DNA from: Rheinheimera sp. 4Y26
GTDB lineage: Bacteria > Pseudomonadota > Gammaproteobacteria > Enterobacterales > Alteromonadaceae
DNA: 64,000 nucleotides
Direction of reading: 5' to 3'
Assembly (NCBI RefSeq): GCF_025245835.1
Contig: NZ_JAOBWS010000001.1
Span: forward strand, 620,001 to 684,000
Below are positions 1-8,255 of the stretch, piece by piece; the stretch's first letter is position 1; each line of letters starts with the position of its first letter. The notes beneath the pieces are model-generated. The model ran no database searches. It saw only the letters and a list, made by a program, of their open reading frames with translations, and was not told the origin of the DNA. The translations under genes and the position numbers were made by a program.

Positions 1-711
1 AACCAGATGACCCATACCATTGCTGAAGTGGCGCAAAACGTTCAGCTCACCTCCAATCAGGCGGCCAATGCCAATGAGCTGACTTGTCAGGGCCGGATGG
101 TGGCACAACAAACCAAAGAGGCGATTAATGCCCTGGCGCGTACAGTGCAGGCGATTTCAAATGCAGTAACAGACTTAGCGACTCAAACCTCCAGCATTAC
201 TCAGGCTGCTGAAATTATTCAGCAAATTGCCGAACAAACTAATTTATTGGCGCTCAATGCGGCGATAGAAGCAGCCCGGGCCGGCGATCAGGGCCGTGGT
301 TTTGCCGTGGTGGCCGATGAAGTGCGGCATCTGGCACAACGCACTCAGGAATCAACCAAACAAATTCAGGTGATTATTAATAATTTGCAAACTGGCGCTT
401 CGGCGGCAGTTTCGGCCGCCAATGATGGTATTCATGCCACAGAGTTAGGGGTGGCTAAGGTGCAGGAAACCGAGCAGATGTTAAGCGGCATTATGGATGC
501 GGTAAATATTATTGCCAAAATGGGGCATCAGATTGCCGTGGCGGTGGAAGAACAGGCCCATGTGTCTGAAGATATTAACCGTCAGGTCAGTCGTATTGCC
601 GACTTAGCCGGTGACAGCTACCACAACAGTGAGCAGGCAGCAGCGGTCAGCAGCGATCTGGAGCGCAATGCCGAATCTTTGTATCAATTGGTGGAGCGTT
701 TTAAAAAATAA
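1..711 (+). CDS. Methyl-accepting chemotaxis protein, C-terminal part (5' truncated by window)
   Basis: The reading frame is open from the first base, so the gene starts upstream of the window. The visible 236 residues are the cytoplasmic signalling domain of a chemoreceptor. The conserved hairpin tip is present around residues 75-105 ([20 protein letters not shown], then [12 protein letters not shown]), where CheA and CheW bind. Long heptad-rich helices flank it on both sides. The sensor domain, membrane segments and HAMP domain are off the window, so the ligand cannot be inferred. No CheB/CheR-binding pentapeptide is seen at the C-terminus, which ends in VERFKK. Family assignment is very safe. 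Confidence 0.95.
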   Translation, partial: NQMTHTIAEVAQNVQLTSNQAANANELTCQGRMVAQQTKEAINALARTVQAISNAVTDLATQTSSITQAAEIIQQIAEQTNLLALNAAIEAARAGDQGRGFAVVADEVRHLAQRTQESTKQIQVIINNLQTGASAAVSAANDGIHATELGVAKVQETEQMLSGIMDAVNIIAKMGHQIAVAVEEQAHVSEDINRQVSRIADLAGDSYHNSEQAAAVSSDLERNAESLYQLVERFKK

Positions 712-717
712 TCAATG

Positions 718-748
718 CCAGCACAGGGGCTACCGGCTCCTGTGCTGG
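718..748 (+). terminator. Terminator-like hairpin after the chemoreceptor gene
   Basis: A 13-bp stem with one G-T pair (arms 718-730 and 736-748, 5-nt loop) starts 7 bases after the chemoreceptor stop codon. It lacks a clear T-tract, so it may act as a transcript-end stabiliser or a weak terminator. It also lies downstream of the convergent gene that ends at 777. Confidence 0.55.
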
Positions 749-776
749 TCGCCTGCCTAACCAATTCTCTGAATAA

Positions 777-1556
777 CTAATAACCTAAATAGCTAAGCCA
801 GCCGTTAATTTCATTAAACACCCACTGCTGATTGAGCGCATCGTCCATGGAGCCTGGCAACAGCCGCTGCCGGTACAGCTCTTTAATATGTTTACGCACC
901 AGTTGCTGGCGCAGTTTGCTGCTGGCTAGTACAAAAGCATTGTCCTGTTGCTGCTGAATATCGAGAGTCGGGATTTTATGTTTGGCCAGTGCCAGCGACA
1001 CAGCATCATTCAGTGCCGGCTCGGCGAGATAAGCGCTCAGCAGCACCAGTGCATCAGGTTTTGGCAGCTCACTGCTCTGATACAGCTGATTCAGTACTGC
1101 ACCGCTGCTGCCCTGAGCCACAACCACCACACTGCCGGTTTTGTTCTGCACTTTGCTCATCACTGCCTGTAAGCGTAATAACAGTTCATTCTGATAAGTT
1201 AATAAATTCTCGGCATCAGTGACTGGCAGCGGGTCGGGCACCATCACACTTAACGTATTCCAGCCGTAATCAACCAGTTGTTGCCGGAGCAGATTGATCA
1301 TGCGCGGACTGGCGGCATGTTGCGACCAGTCCGGCAGCAACACCACAGTGCCTTTGTTAAAAGCGGTCATGGCCGGTTTATACAAAGTCATAAATTGTTG
1401 TTCACCCGCCTGCAGTGGTGAAAATTCAGCGCTGGCCAGTTGACGTTGTAAATCCTGGGTGTGCAGGCTTTCGCTGCTGGCGGCAAGTTCAGCGGCGATA
1501 ACAGGGGGGCTGCAATAGAAAAGCAAACTCAGCATTGCTGTGATTGGTTTTAGCAT
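777..1556 (-). CDS. DUF3530 family exported protein (alpha/beta-hydrolase-like)
   Basis: A 259-residue protein with an N-terminal signal peptide (about residues 1-21, ending VIAA). The body resembles the DUF3530 family: an early strand GTVVLLPDWSQHAASP, a helix LLRQQLVDYGWNTLSVMVPDP, and a core segment VVVVAQGSSGAVLNQLY that looks like a hydrolase nucleophile elbow with GSSG in place of the usual GxSxG. The C-terminus is FNEINGWLSYLGY. The family has an alpha/beta-hydrolase-like fold but no established substrate. The gene stands alone and converges on the chemoreceptor gene. The family call is fairly safe, but whether it is an active enzyme is open. Confidence 0.75.
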   Translation of the reverse strand: MLKPITAMLSLLFYCSPPVIAAELAASSESLHTQDLQRQLASAEFSPLQAGEQQFMTLYKPAMTAFNKGTVVLLPDWSQHAASPRMINLLRQQLVDYGWNTLSVMVPDPLPVTDAENLLTYQNELLLRLQAVMSKVQNKTGSVVVVAQGSSGAVLNQLYQSSELPKPDALVLLSAYLAEPALNDAVSLALAKHKIPTLDIQQQQDNAFVLASSKLRQQLVRKHIKELYRQRLLPGSMDDALNQQWVFNEINGWLSYLGY

Positions 1557-1728
1557 CAGGCAAGTCCGGCTTTAGGTGATTGCAGTTAGTATCGGCCAAA
1601 GCAGAATAAACTTAAATCAGATTAGGCTTTTGCGGTGATTTGTTGTGGCGGGCTTCAGTGGCAAAATGCTGATATGACAGTGTTCGGCTGTACCAAAGGA
1701 CAACAGATAACAAAATTTTATCGCAGAC

Positions 1729-1758
1729 AAAAAAAAGCCGCCCAGAGGCGGCTTTTTA
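1729..1758 (-). terminator. Rho-independent terminator of the OmpA-family gene
   Basis: A GC-only 6-bp stem (1737-1742 with 1747-1752, loop CAGA) is flanked by A and T runs, so it reads as stem plus T-tract on the minus strand. It begins 16 bases past the porin stop codon. The mirror-image A/T runs could also serve the plus strand. Confidence 0.85.
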
Positions 1759-1773
1759 AGATTCAAAGAACTA

Positions 1774-2835
1774 TTAACGCTGAACAGCTTCTTTGACTGA
1801 AGCAGTTACAGTGGCTTCGATACGACGGTTCACCGCGTGAGCAGCAGCAGTGTTACCGGCAGCACGTGGTTTAGTTACACCGTAACCTACAGCTTTTACG
1901 CGTGAAGATTCGATGCCAAACTGGTTAACCAGTACCGCAGCGATAGCGTCAGCACGACGCTGTGACAGCGCCATGTTGTAAGCTGGTTTACCTACGTTAG
2001 AAGCGTGACCACCAATTTCAACATCAGTATTTGGGAAACGTTTTAAGAAGTTTGCCAGTTTTTCGATGTCAGCATGGTATTCAGGTTTAACAACAGCAGA
2101 GTCGTTATCAAACTGAGCGTTCAGTGCGATGCTGACTGACTGTTCAGTGAAAATTGAACAGCCTACAGTGTCAACTTTGTCAGTGATTGGCGTGTTAGCA
2201 CACTGATCTTTATCATCAGTTACACCGTCCTGATCCGCATCACCAATGACCGGAGCCGGTGCCGGAGCTGGTTCAGGTGCAGGCGTTGGTTCAGCAGCAG
2301 GTGCCGCGCCGAAGTGGTAAGTCGCACCCAGTTTTACACCAGCGTCAGCAAATGACTTGCTGATGCCCTGGTAACGGTTGGCTTCAACAAACAGAGCCAG
2401 ATCGTCAGTAGCAAACAGGTTAGCACCGATACCGATGTTGGCTGCAGAAGCACTGCGGCCTGTGGTGAAGTTCTTCACACCACCCACAACATAGACTGGC
2501 AGGCTGTCAACGTGATACATCAGGTCCACACCAACGCGGTTACCTTCGACATCGTTGTTGCTGAACGCAGAGTCCAGATCCTGACGCACGTATTCAGCAC
2601 GGATTGCCCATGCTTTGTTGATACGGTAACCCAGGTTCAGGCCGATACCGTTACCATTGTCTACACCTTGCCATTCAGCAGAACGGGTTTTGTCGCTGTC
2701 TGGTGCATAATATTCATAAAATAAAGAACCAAAAGCCCGATCTTGTAACTGTTCTGCAGTTGGAGCCGCAGATGCTACAAACGACATCAGGGGAAGAGCT
2801 GCCAAAACGGCAATTGCGCTAGTTTTAAGTTTCAT
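1774..2835 (-). CDS. OmpA/OprF-family outer membrane porin
   Basis: A 353-residue outer-membrane protein. The start at 2835 is chosen because AAGGAGA precedes it and a signal peptide follows directly (MKLKTSAIAVLAALPLMSFVASAA). An in-frame upstream start would add 22 polar residues before the signal peptide. The order is signal peptide, N-terminal beta-barrel (about 25-190), a Pro/Ala hinge (PTPAPEPAPAPAP), a thrombospondin-type calcium repeat (DADQDGVTDDKDQC), and the C-terminal OmpA peptidoglycan-binding domain (about 235-345). In that domain the motif NVGKPAYNMALSQRRADAI and a conserved Asn-Arg-Arg near the end are visible. It should tie the outer membrane to peptidoglycan and may form a small pore. 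It is monocistronic with its own terminator. Confidence 0.92.
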   Translation of the reverse strand: MKLKTSAIAVLAALPLMSFVASAAPTAEQLQDRAFGSLFYEYYAPDSDKTRSAEWQGVDNGNGIGLNLGYRINKAWAIRAEYVRQDLDSAFSNNDVEGNRVGVDLMYHVDSLPVYVVGGVKNFTTGRSASAANIGIGANLFATDDLALFVEANRYQGISKSFADAGVKLGATYHFGAAPAAEPTPAPEPAPAPAPVIGDADQDGVTDDKDQCANTPITDKVDTVGCSIFTEQSVSIALNAQFDNDSAVVKPEYHADIEKLANFLKRFPNTDVEIGGHASNVGKPAYNMALSQRRADAIAAVLVNQFGIESSRVKAVGYGVTKPRAAGNTAAAHAVNRRIEATVTASVKEAVQR

Positions 2836-2872
2836 CCGTATCTCCTTAAGGGGTGTTTTTTCCAACCGGCTA

Positions 2873-2901
2873 ATTTTATTTGATTTGTCCTGATTAAACA
2901 A
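2873..2901 (-). promoter_or_regulatory. Candidate sigma-70 promoter of the OmpA-family gene
   Basis: On the minus strand TTGTTT (2896-2901) and TAAAAT (2873-2878) are separated by 17 bases, placing transcription start about 30 bases upstream of the ATG at 2835. Fit to consensus is moderate and nothing experimental is known. Confidence 0.4.
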
Positions 2902-3009
2902 ATTTCGCTCTAGTTTATTTCAGTTGTATGGCAATAGGTTGCGAAAGCGGCGGCAGCATAACAGCTGAAAATGAATCTGAGGTTAATTCTCTGTATGACC
3001 TCTGCTGAC

Positions 3010-3663
3010 TTAAAAAGGGCAAGGGCAGTGAAATTCCAGCCAGCGGCCATCCAGCGGATGAAACAACGCCAGATAAGCTGCGTGCAGCTGCAGTCTCGGC
3101 GCTGCGGCCAAACCTTGGGGCGACGCATAAAACTTATCGCCAAGAATGGGATGCCCCAGCCACTGCATATGCACTCTGAGCTGATGTGAACGTCCGGTCA
3201 CCGGGATCAGTTTGACGGTGCTGCTGTGTTCGTCCTGCGCCAGTACGGAAAAATGGGTCAGGGCTTTTTTGCCCCGCGCAAAACACACCATTTGTTTGGG
3301 TCTGTTCGGCCAGTCGCAAATCAGCGGTAGTTCTACCGAGCCGCAAGCCACCGGCACTTTGCCTTCCAGACGGGCAATATAGTGTTTTTCGGTTTGCCGC
3401 TTCTCAAACTGCAGGTTTAAATGGCGCTGACTGTCGGCGCCAAGCGCCATCACCACAATGCCGGACGTGGCCATATCAAGGCGGTGCACTATGCGCGCTT
3501 CTGGAAATACCCTTTGTACCCTAAGCTCCAGACTGTCCTGATGTTCCGGCAAACGCCCCGGTACCGTCAGTAATCCACTGGGTTTATTCAGGATAAGCAG
3601 CTGCTCATCCTGATACAAAATATCCAGATAGGGCGACATGGGCGGTTCATAGACCAACAGCAT
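3010..3663 (-). CDS. rluA: Dual-specificity 23S rRNA / tRNA pseudouridine synthase RluA
   Basis: A 217-residue protein closely matching E. coli RluA, which isomerises U746 of 23S rRNA and U32 of several tRNAs. Visible are the N-terminal LNKPSGLLTVPGR strand, the catalytic motif VHRLDMATSG with the nucleophilic Asp (about residue 63), the RluA-specific LPLICDWPNRPKQ, and the C-terminal GRSHQLRVHMQWLGHPILGD. There is no S4 domain, as expected for RluA. It lies 31 bases downstream of rapA on the same strand, an order also seen in enterobacteria, and is probably co-transcribed with it. The start may be the second Met (3639), since the first few residues are not conserved. Confidence 0.93.
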   Translation of the reverse strand: MLLVYEPPMSPYLDILYQDEQLLILNKPSGLLTVPGRLPEHQDSLELRVQRVFPEARIVHRLDMATSGIVVMALGADSQRHLNLQFEKRQTEKHYIARLEGKVPVACGSVELPLICDWPNRPKQMVCFARGKKALTHFSVLAQDEHSSTVKLIPVTGRSHQLRVHMQWLGHPILGDKFYASPQGLAAAPRLQLHAAYLALFHPLDGRWLEFHCPCPF

Positions 3664-3694
3664 TAACAGGGTTCCCGAAGCAGCGTGAATTGGC

Positions 3695-6607
3695 TCACTC
3701 GTGACTGGCCACTATCACCCGGATAGCGTCAAACTTCAGCCGCGCTTTGCCGATGTAGTCAGCAAGCTCAGTTTGCATCTGCTGCAGATGGGCAATTTCT
3801 TCCGGCCGTACCGCCGGATTAATGGCCCGAAGCGCGGTTAAACGGCTGATTTGCGCCTGCAAAGCTTCGGTCATTTTATGCTGGGCATCCTGCTGAATTT
3901 GCGCCAGCTGCGCCGTGGCATAAGCTTCGGCTTTGGCAATAAGCGGATGAATAGTGCTTTGTAACGCGCCTACAAGCTTAGCGGCTGTTTGACGGCCAAC
4001 CGGTTTGAGCTGACGGTTAAAGTTATCAAAAGGCACATTCGGCGCTAAGTTTTTGCCGGTTTTTTCCAGTAACAACCGAATAGGGGTGGGCGGTAAATAA
4101 CGGCCTAACTGCAGTTCTGCCGGCGCACTGGCTTCAGCCACATAAATAAATTCGACAAAAAAGCTGCCGACCGGCAGTTGTTTGTTAAATAAAATGGCGG
4201 CTGAGCTATTGCCCATAGAGTCGTTGGTGACTATGTCCAGCGTGCCTTGCACCATCGGATGATCCCAGCTTAAAAACTGGATATCTTCCTGAGCCAAGGC
4301 TGTTTTGCGATCGAAGGTGACAGAAACTCCGTCATCTTCCAGGCCAGGATAATGACCCTGGGTTTGTTCTGATGGCGTTAATACGATGCTGGTGTCACTG
4401 CGATCGTCCTGATTAATGCCCAGAATATCCCAGGCTTTAATCATATAAAGTGGCAAGGTGGTTTCATCATCCTGAGCTGCGATAGCGGCGGCAATTTGTT
4501 CAGCACGGCCGGCACCTGCCGAGTTAATTTCCAGCAGCTTGTCACGGCCTTGCTCTAATTTTTGTTTCAGTGCCTGGTTTAATTGATGGGTTTTACTGAT
4601 TAAGGCTGCAACAGCTGTCTGATCTGCTTCTTTTGCCGCCAGTTGGGCTAACAACTCATCTTTCACTTCTTCATACACAGCACGGCCGGTTTGGCTGGTT
4701 TGCTCCAGCGCCTGTAAACCCTGATGGTACCAGTCGAGCAAAATCTGCTGCGGGTGATTGGTAAAATACGGCAGATGAATCTGAATGTCATGTTGCTGGC
4801 CAATCCGATCCAGACGGCCAATCCGTTGTTCCAGTAAATCCGGGTTCAAAGGTAAATCAAACAACACCAGATGATGGGCAAACTGGAAGTTACGGCCTTC
4901 ACTGCCAATTTCCGAACAAATTAACGCCTGGGCGCTGTTGTCGTCCTGGGCAAAATAAGCGGCGGCTTTATCGCGTTCAACAATACTCATCCCTTCGTGG
5001 AATACCGCAGCGCGAATGCCTTCTTTCACCCGTACCGCCTCTTCCAGCGCAATGGCGGTGTCGGCGTGGGCACAAATCACTAAAAACTTTTTGTATTTAT
5101 TGGTTTTAATGCGTTCGATTAACAGCTCAACCCTCGGGTCAAACTGCCACCAGCTGGATTTACTGCCTTCAAATTCCTGGAAAATCCGCTCCGGAAACAG
5201 CTGAGCGCTGGCTTTTTGCAAATCGCTTTGACTGCCGTTAAATGCCTGCTGCACCTTAATGGCGTTCTGATATTGCTCTGGCAAAGTTAAAGGCAACAAA
5301 TGCGCCTGACGTTTTGGGAAGCCTTTGATAGCGCTGCGGCTATTACGGAATAAAATACGGCCTGTGCCATGACGGTCCAGCAACTGGCGGATCACCGACT
5401 GCTGTGCTGCGGTTTTTTCTTCACTGTTGCCTGCTTGTTGTAATAGCGCCAGCTCTTTGGATATATCAGTTTCGGCAATACGCTGTTGCAGCGCTTTAGC
5501 CACGTCAGCTGTTAAGGCGTCATCGGCCAGCACCTGTTTGGCTAAATCAGCAATTTCTTTATATTGCAGCTCTTCTTGGAGGAAGGCCTGATAATCGTAA
5601 AAACGATTCGGGTCGAGTAACCGCAAGCGGGCAAAATGGCTTTCATGGCCCAGCTGATCCGGCGTTGCTGTTAATAAAATCACACCTGGCGTGTCTTGCG
5701 CCAAAGCTTCAATGCGCTGGTATTCAGTACTTGGATTCTCTTCGCTCCACTGCAAATGGTGCGCTTCGTCCACCACCAATAAATCCCAGTGCGCCTCTGT
5801 GGCTGCTTCGTGCCAGCTTTTTTTCCGGCTGAAAAATTCCAGTGAAGTCAGCACCAGCTGCTCAGATTCAAACGGATTGCCGCCGTCGGCTTTGGCTTCG
5901 GTGCAGCGTTCTTCATCAAAAATGGCAAATTTCAGGTTAAAACGGCGCAGCATTTCTACCAGCCACTGGTGCATTAAGGACTCAGGCACCACCACCAGCA
6001 CACGCTGGGCTAAACCGGCAATCAGCTGCTGATGAATAATCAGGCCGGCTTCAATGGTTTTACCCAAACCCACCTCGTCCGATAACAACACGCGTGGCGC
6101 GTGGCGTTTGGCTACTTCGTCGGCAATATATAACTGGTGTGGAATAAGGCTGACCCGGCCGCCGCTTAAGCCCCGGAACGGGTTTTGTTGCTGACGGTGA
6201 ATATGCTGCCAGCTGTGATAACGCAGGGTAAACCATTCAAAGCGGTCAATCTGGCCGGCAAAAAGGCGGTCCTGCGGCTGGTTAAAGCTAATAAAATGAT
6301 CAAGGAAAGTTTCGCGCAGACTGACGGCTTCACCATTGTCGGTTCTGTGGCCGTGATAAATCAGGGTGTCGTTTTTTTCTTCAATAGTATCAACAACAAG
6401 GCTAAAACCTTCGGCACTTTTAATGGTATCACCCGGGTTAAACTGCACTCGGGTCAGGGGCGCTTCAGCTGTTGCATACAACCTGGTTTCGCCGCTGGCC
6501 GGGAACAACAAGGTCAGCATCCGGCCTTCAATACCAACTATGGTGCCTAAGCCTAAATCTGATTCTGAATCGCTGATCCAACGTTGCCCAAGTGCAAATT
6601 TCATCAT
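3695..6607 (-). CDS. rapA: RNA polymerase-associated ATPase RapA (HepA)
   Basis: A Swi2/Snf2-family ATPase of about 970 residues that binds core RNA polymerase and helps recycle it after transcription. The start at 6607 (or the next codon, 6604) aligns with E. coli RapA, which begins just before LGQRWISD. An upstream TTG would add 17 unconserved residues. Visible elements are the N-terminal Tudor-like region, Walker A (DEVGLGKTIEAG), the DEAH box (LLVVDEAHHLQW), motif III (LLTATP), the helicase C half with FHEGMSIVERD, and motifs V/VI (SEIGSEGRNFQ and EQRIGRLDRIGQ). The length matches the family (968 in E. coli). It is divergent from the PhoH gene and upstream of rluA. Confidence 0.97.
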   Translation of the reverse strand: MMKFALGQRWISDSESDLGLGTIVGIEGRMLTLLFPASGETRLYATAEAPLTRVQFNPGDTIKSAEGFSLVVDTIEEKNDTLIYHGHRTDNGEAVSLRETFLDHFISFNQPQDRLFAGQIDRFEWFTLRYHSWQHIHRQQQNPFRGLSGGRVSLIPHQLYIADEVAKRHAPRVLLSDEVGLGKTIEAGLIIHQQLIAGLAQRVLVVVPESLMHQWLVEMLRRFNLKFAIFDEERCTEAKADGGNPFESEQLVLTSLEFFSRKKSWHEAATEAHWDLLVVDEAHHLQWSEENPSTEYQRIEALAQDTPGVILLTATPDQLGHESHFARLRLLDPNRFYDYQAFLQEELQYKEIADLAKQVLADDALTADVAKALQQRIAETDISKELALLQQAGNSEEKTAAQQSVIRQLLDRHGTGRILFRNSRSAIKGFPKRQAHLLPLTLPEQYQNAIKVQQAFNGSQSDLQKASAQLFPERIFQEFEGSKSSWWQFDPRVELLIERIKTNKYKKFLVICAHADTAIALEEAVRVKEGIRAAVFHEGMSIVERDKAAAYFAQDDNSAQALICSEIGSEGRNFQFAHHLVLFDLPLNPDLLEQRIGRLDRIGQQHDIQIHLPYFTNHPQQILLDWYHQGLQALEQTSQTGRAVYEEVKDELLAQLAAKEADQTAVAALISKTHQLNQALKQKLEQGRDKLLEINSAGAGRAEQIAAAIAAQDDETTLPLYMIKAWDILGINQDDRSDTSIVLTPSEQTQGHYPGLEDDGVSVTFDRKTALAQEDIQFLSWDHPMVQGTLDIVTNDSMGNSSAAILFNKQLPVGSFFVEFIYVAEASAPAELQLGRYLPPTPIRLLLEKTGKNLAPNVPFDNFNRQLKPVGRQTAAKLVGALQSTIHPLIAKAEAYATAQLAQIQQDAQHKMTEALQAQISRLTALRAINPAVRPEEIAHLQQMQTELADYIGKARLKFDAIRVIVASHE

Positions 6608-6795
6608 GTTTGATACCACTCTAAAAAAGGGGCTGCATGGTACTAAGAAAAGACCCAAACTTCATCTGTCACAACGGATTTTTTTCGTATAGCTGAAAAT
6701 CTGTCATGCAATTGTCATCCTTGCTCCGGATTCTTGCTCTAAAGTTAAAACAACAGCGAAGTTTTTGTACGCTGGTCCACGCTAAGGAGCTGCAT

Positions 6796-8187
6796 ATGGC
6801 GCGAAGAAAAAGCAAAGAAAAAAAAATCTACGTTCTTGATACCAATATCCTGCTGCACGAACCCTTTGCCTTCCTGAACTTTGAAGAACACGACGTTGTG
6901 ATCCCCATGACAGTGTTAGAAGAATTAGACCATATCAAAGACAAACACAAAGACGTCAGCCGTGAAGCGAGGGTGGCCATTCGTGCCTTAGAGGATGTGC
7001 TTAAAGATGCCAGCCCCGAACAAATGATGCAGGGCGTGGCTTTGCCGGCACCGCTGGAAAACAAAGAGCACGGCCATTTGTTTATCGTGAACGACCATCA
7101 TTTGTCTGATCAAATCCCGGGTTTACCAGGTGGAGAAAACGATCATCTGATTATTAATACTGCGTTGTTTTTACAGCGGGAAAAAGCACCGGTTAAAGTG
7201 ATACTGGTGACCAAAGACATTAATATGCGCCTGAAAGCCAAAGGTGCTGGCCTGAAACTGGTGGAAGATTACCGCACCGACCAGCTGATTGATGACGTGC
7301 GGTTTTTATATAAAGGTTATTTTAAGGTACCGGGCGATTTCTGGAGCCAAATCAAAGACTGCCGCAGCGCTAATGAAGGCCGGGAAACCTATCATTATTT
7401 ACCCAAAGCTGTGTTACCCAGCCCCTACATCAATGAATATCTGGTGGATGAACACGAAACTTTTGCCGGCAGGGTGGTCGGTATTTCCGACACCGAGATT
7501 AAAGTGCTGGATTTAGGTTTTGAGCGGCTGATGCATAAAAAAGCCTGGGGTGTACATCCCAAAAATGTCTATCAGGCGATGGCGCTCAATGCCTTACTCG
7601 ACCCGGAAATGGATTTAGTGATTCTGACCGGACCTGCCGGTTGTGGCAAAACCTTGCTGGCTTTGGCTGCCGCGCTGGAAATGGTGATAGAGCGGGGGTT
7701 GTACGACAAAGTTATCGTGACGCGAAATACACCGGAAATTGCTGAATCTATTGGTTTTTTACCTGGGACAGAAGAAGAGAAAATGGCGCCCTGGCTGGCG
7801 GCTATTACTGATTCGCTGGAAGTGTTACATAAAACCGATGAACATCCCCATGCCAGCGTGCAATACATTATGGATAAAGCCAATATCCAGTTTAAGTCGG
7901 TGAACTTTATGCGTGGACGCAGTATTCAGAACGCCATAGTGCTTTTGGATGAATGTCAGAATCTCACTGCAGCTCAGCTGAAAACCATTATTACCCGTTG
8001 TGGTGAGGGCACCAAGCTGATTTGCTCGGGTAATTTGTCGCAAATTGACAGCAACTATCTGACTGCCGTGACCTCAGGCTTAACTTATATTGTGGAGCGC
8101 TTTAAAAACTTTGAAGGCAGTACCACCATCAACTTAAACGGTGTGGTGCGCAGCAGGCTGGCTTCTTTTGCTGAGGCCAATTTGTAA
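6796..8187 (+). CDS. PIN-PhoH ATPase (YlaK/PhoH2-like)
   Basis: A 463-residue protein joining an N-terminal PIN nuclease domain (about residues 8-145; acidic residues in YVLDTNILLHEP and at VTKDINMRLKAK) to a C-terminal PhoH-type ATPase (Walker A GPAGCGKTLLALA, Walker B IVLLDECQN). PIN-PhoH proteins are described as ATP-dependent RNA helicase/ribonucleases in some bacteria. Start 6796 is chosen because AAGGAG lies 7 bases upstream and MARRKSKEKK leads straight into the PIN fold. An upstream in-frame ATG at 6706 has no such site. It stands alone, divergent from rapA. The domain call is firm, while the cellular role is inferred from the family. Confidence 0.9.
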   Translation: MARRKSKEKKIYVLDTNILLHEPFAFLNFEEHDVVIPMTVLEELDHIKDKHKDVSREARVAIRALEDVLKDASPEQMMQGVALPAPLENKEHGHLFIVNDHHLSDQIPGLPGGENDHLIINTALFLQREKAPVKVILVTKDINMRLKAKGAGLKLVEDYRTDQLIDDVRFLYKGYFKVPGDFWSQIKDCRSANEGRETYHYLPKAVLPSPYINEYLVDEHETFAGRVVGISDTEIKVLDLGFERLMHKKAWGVHPKNVYQAMALNALLDPEMDLVILTGPAGCGKTLLALAAALEMVIERGLYDKVIVTRNTPEIAESIGFLPGTEEEKMAPWLAAITDSLEVLHKTDEHPHASVQYIMDKANIQFKSVNFMRGRSIQNAIVLLDECQNLTAAQLKTIITRCGEGTKLICSGNLSQIDSNYLTAVTSGLTYIVERFKNFEGSTTINLNGVVRSRLASFAEANL

Positions 8188-8255
8188 ACAGGTTGACTTG
8201 AGTGACTGATCCGCTAGGCTAGTCACTCTGTTCACATAAAGGAAGTGGAAGCCTG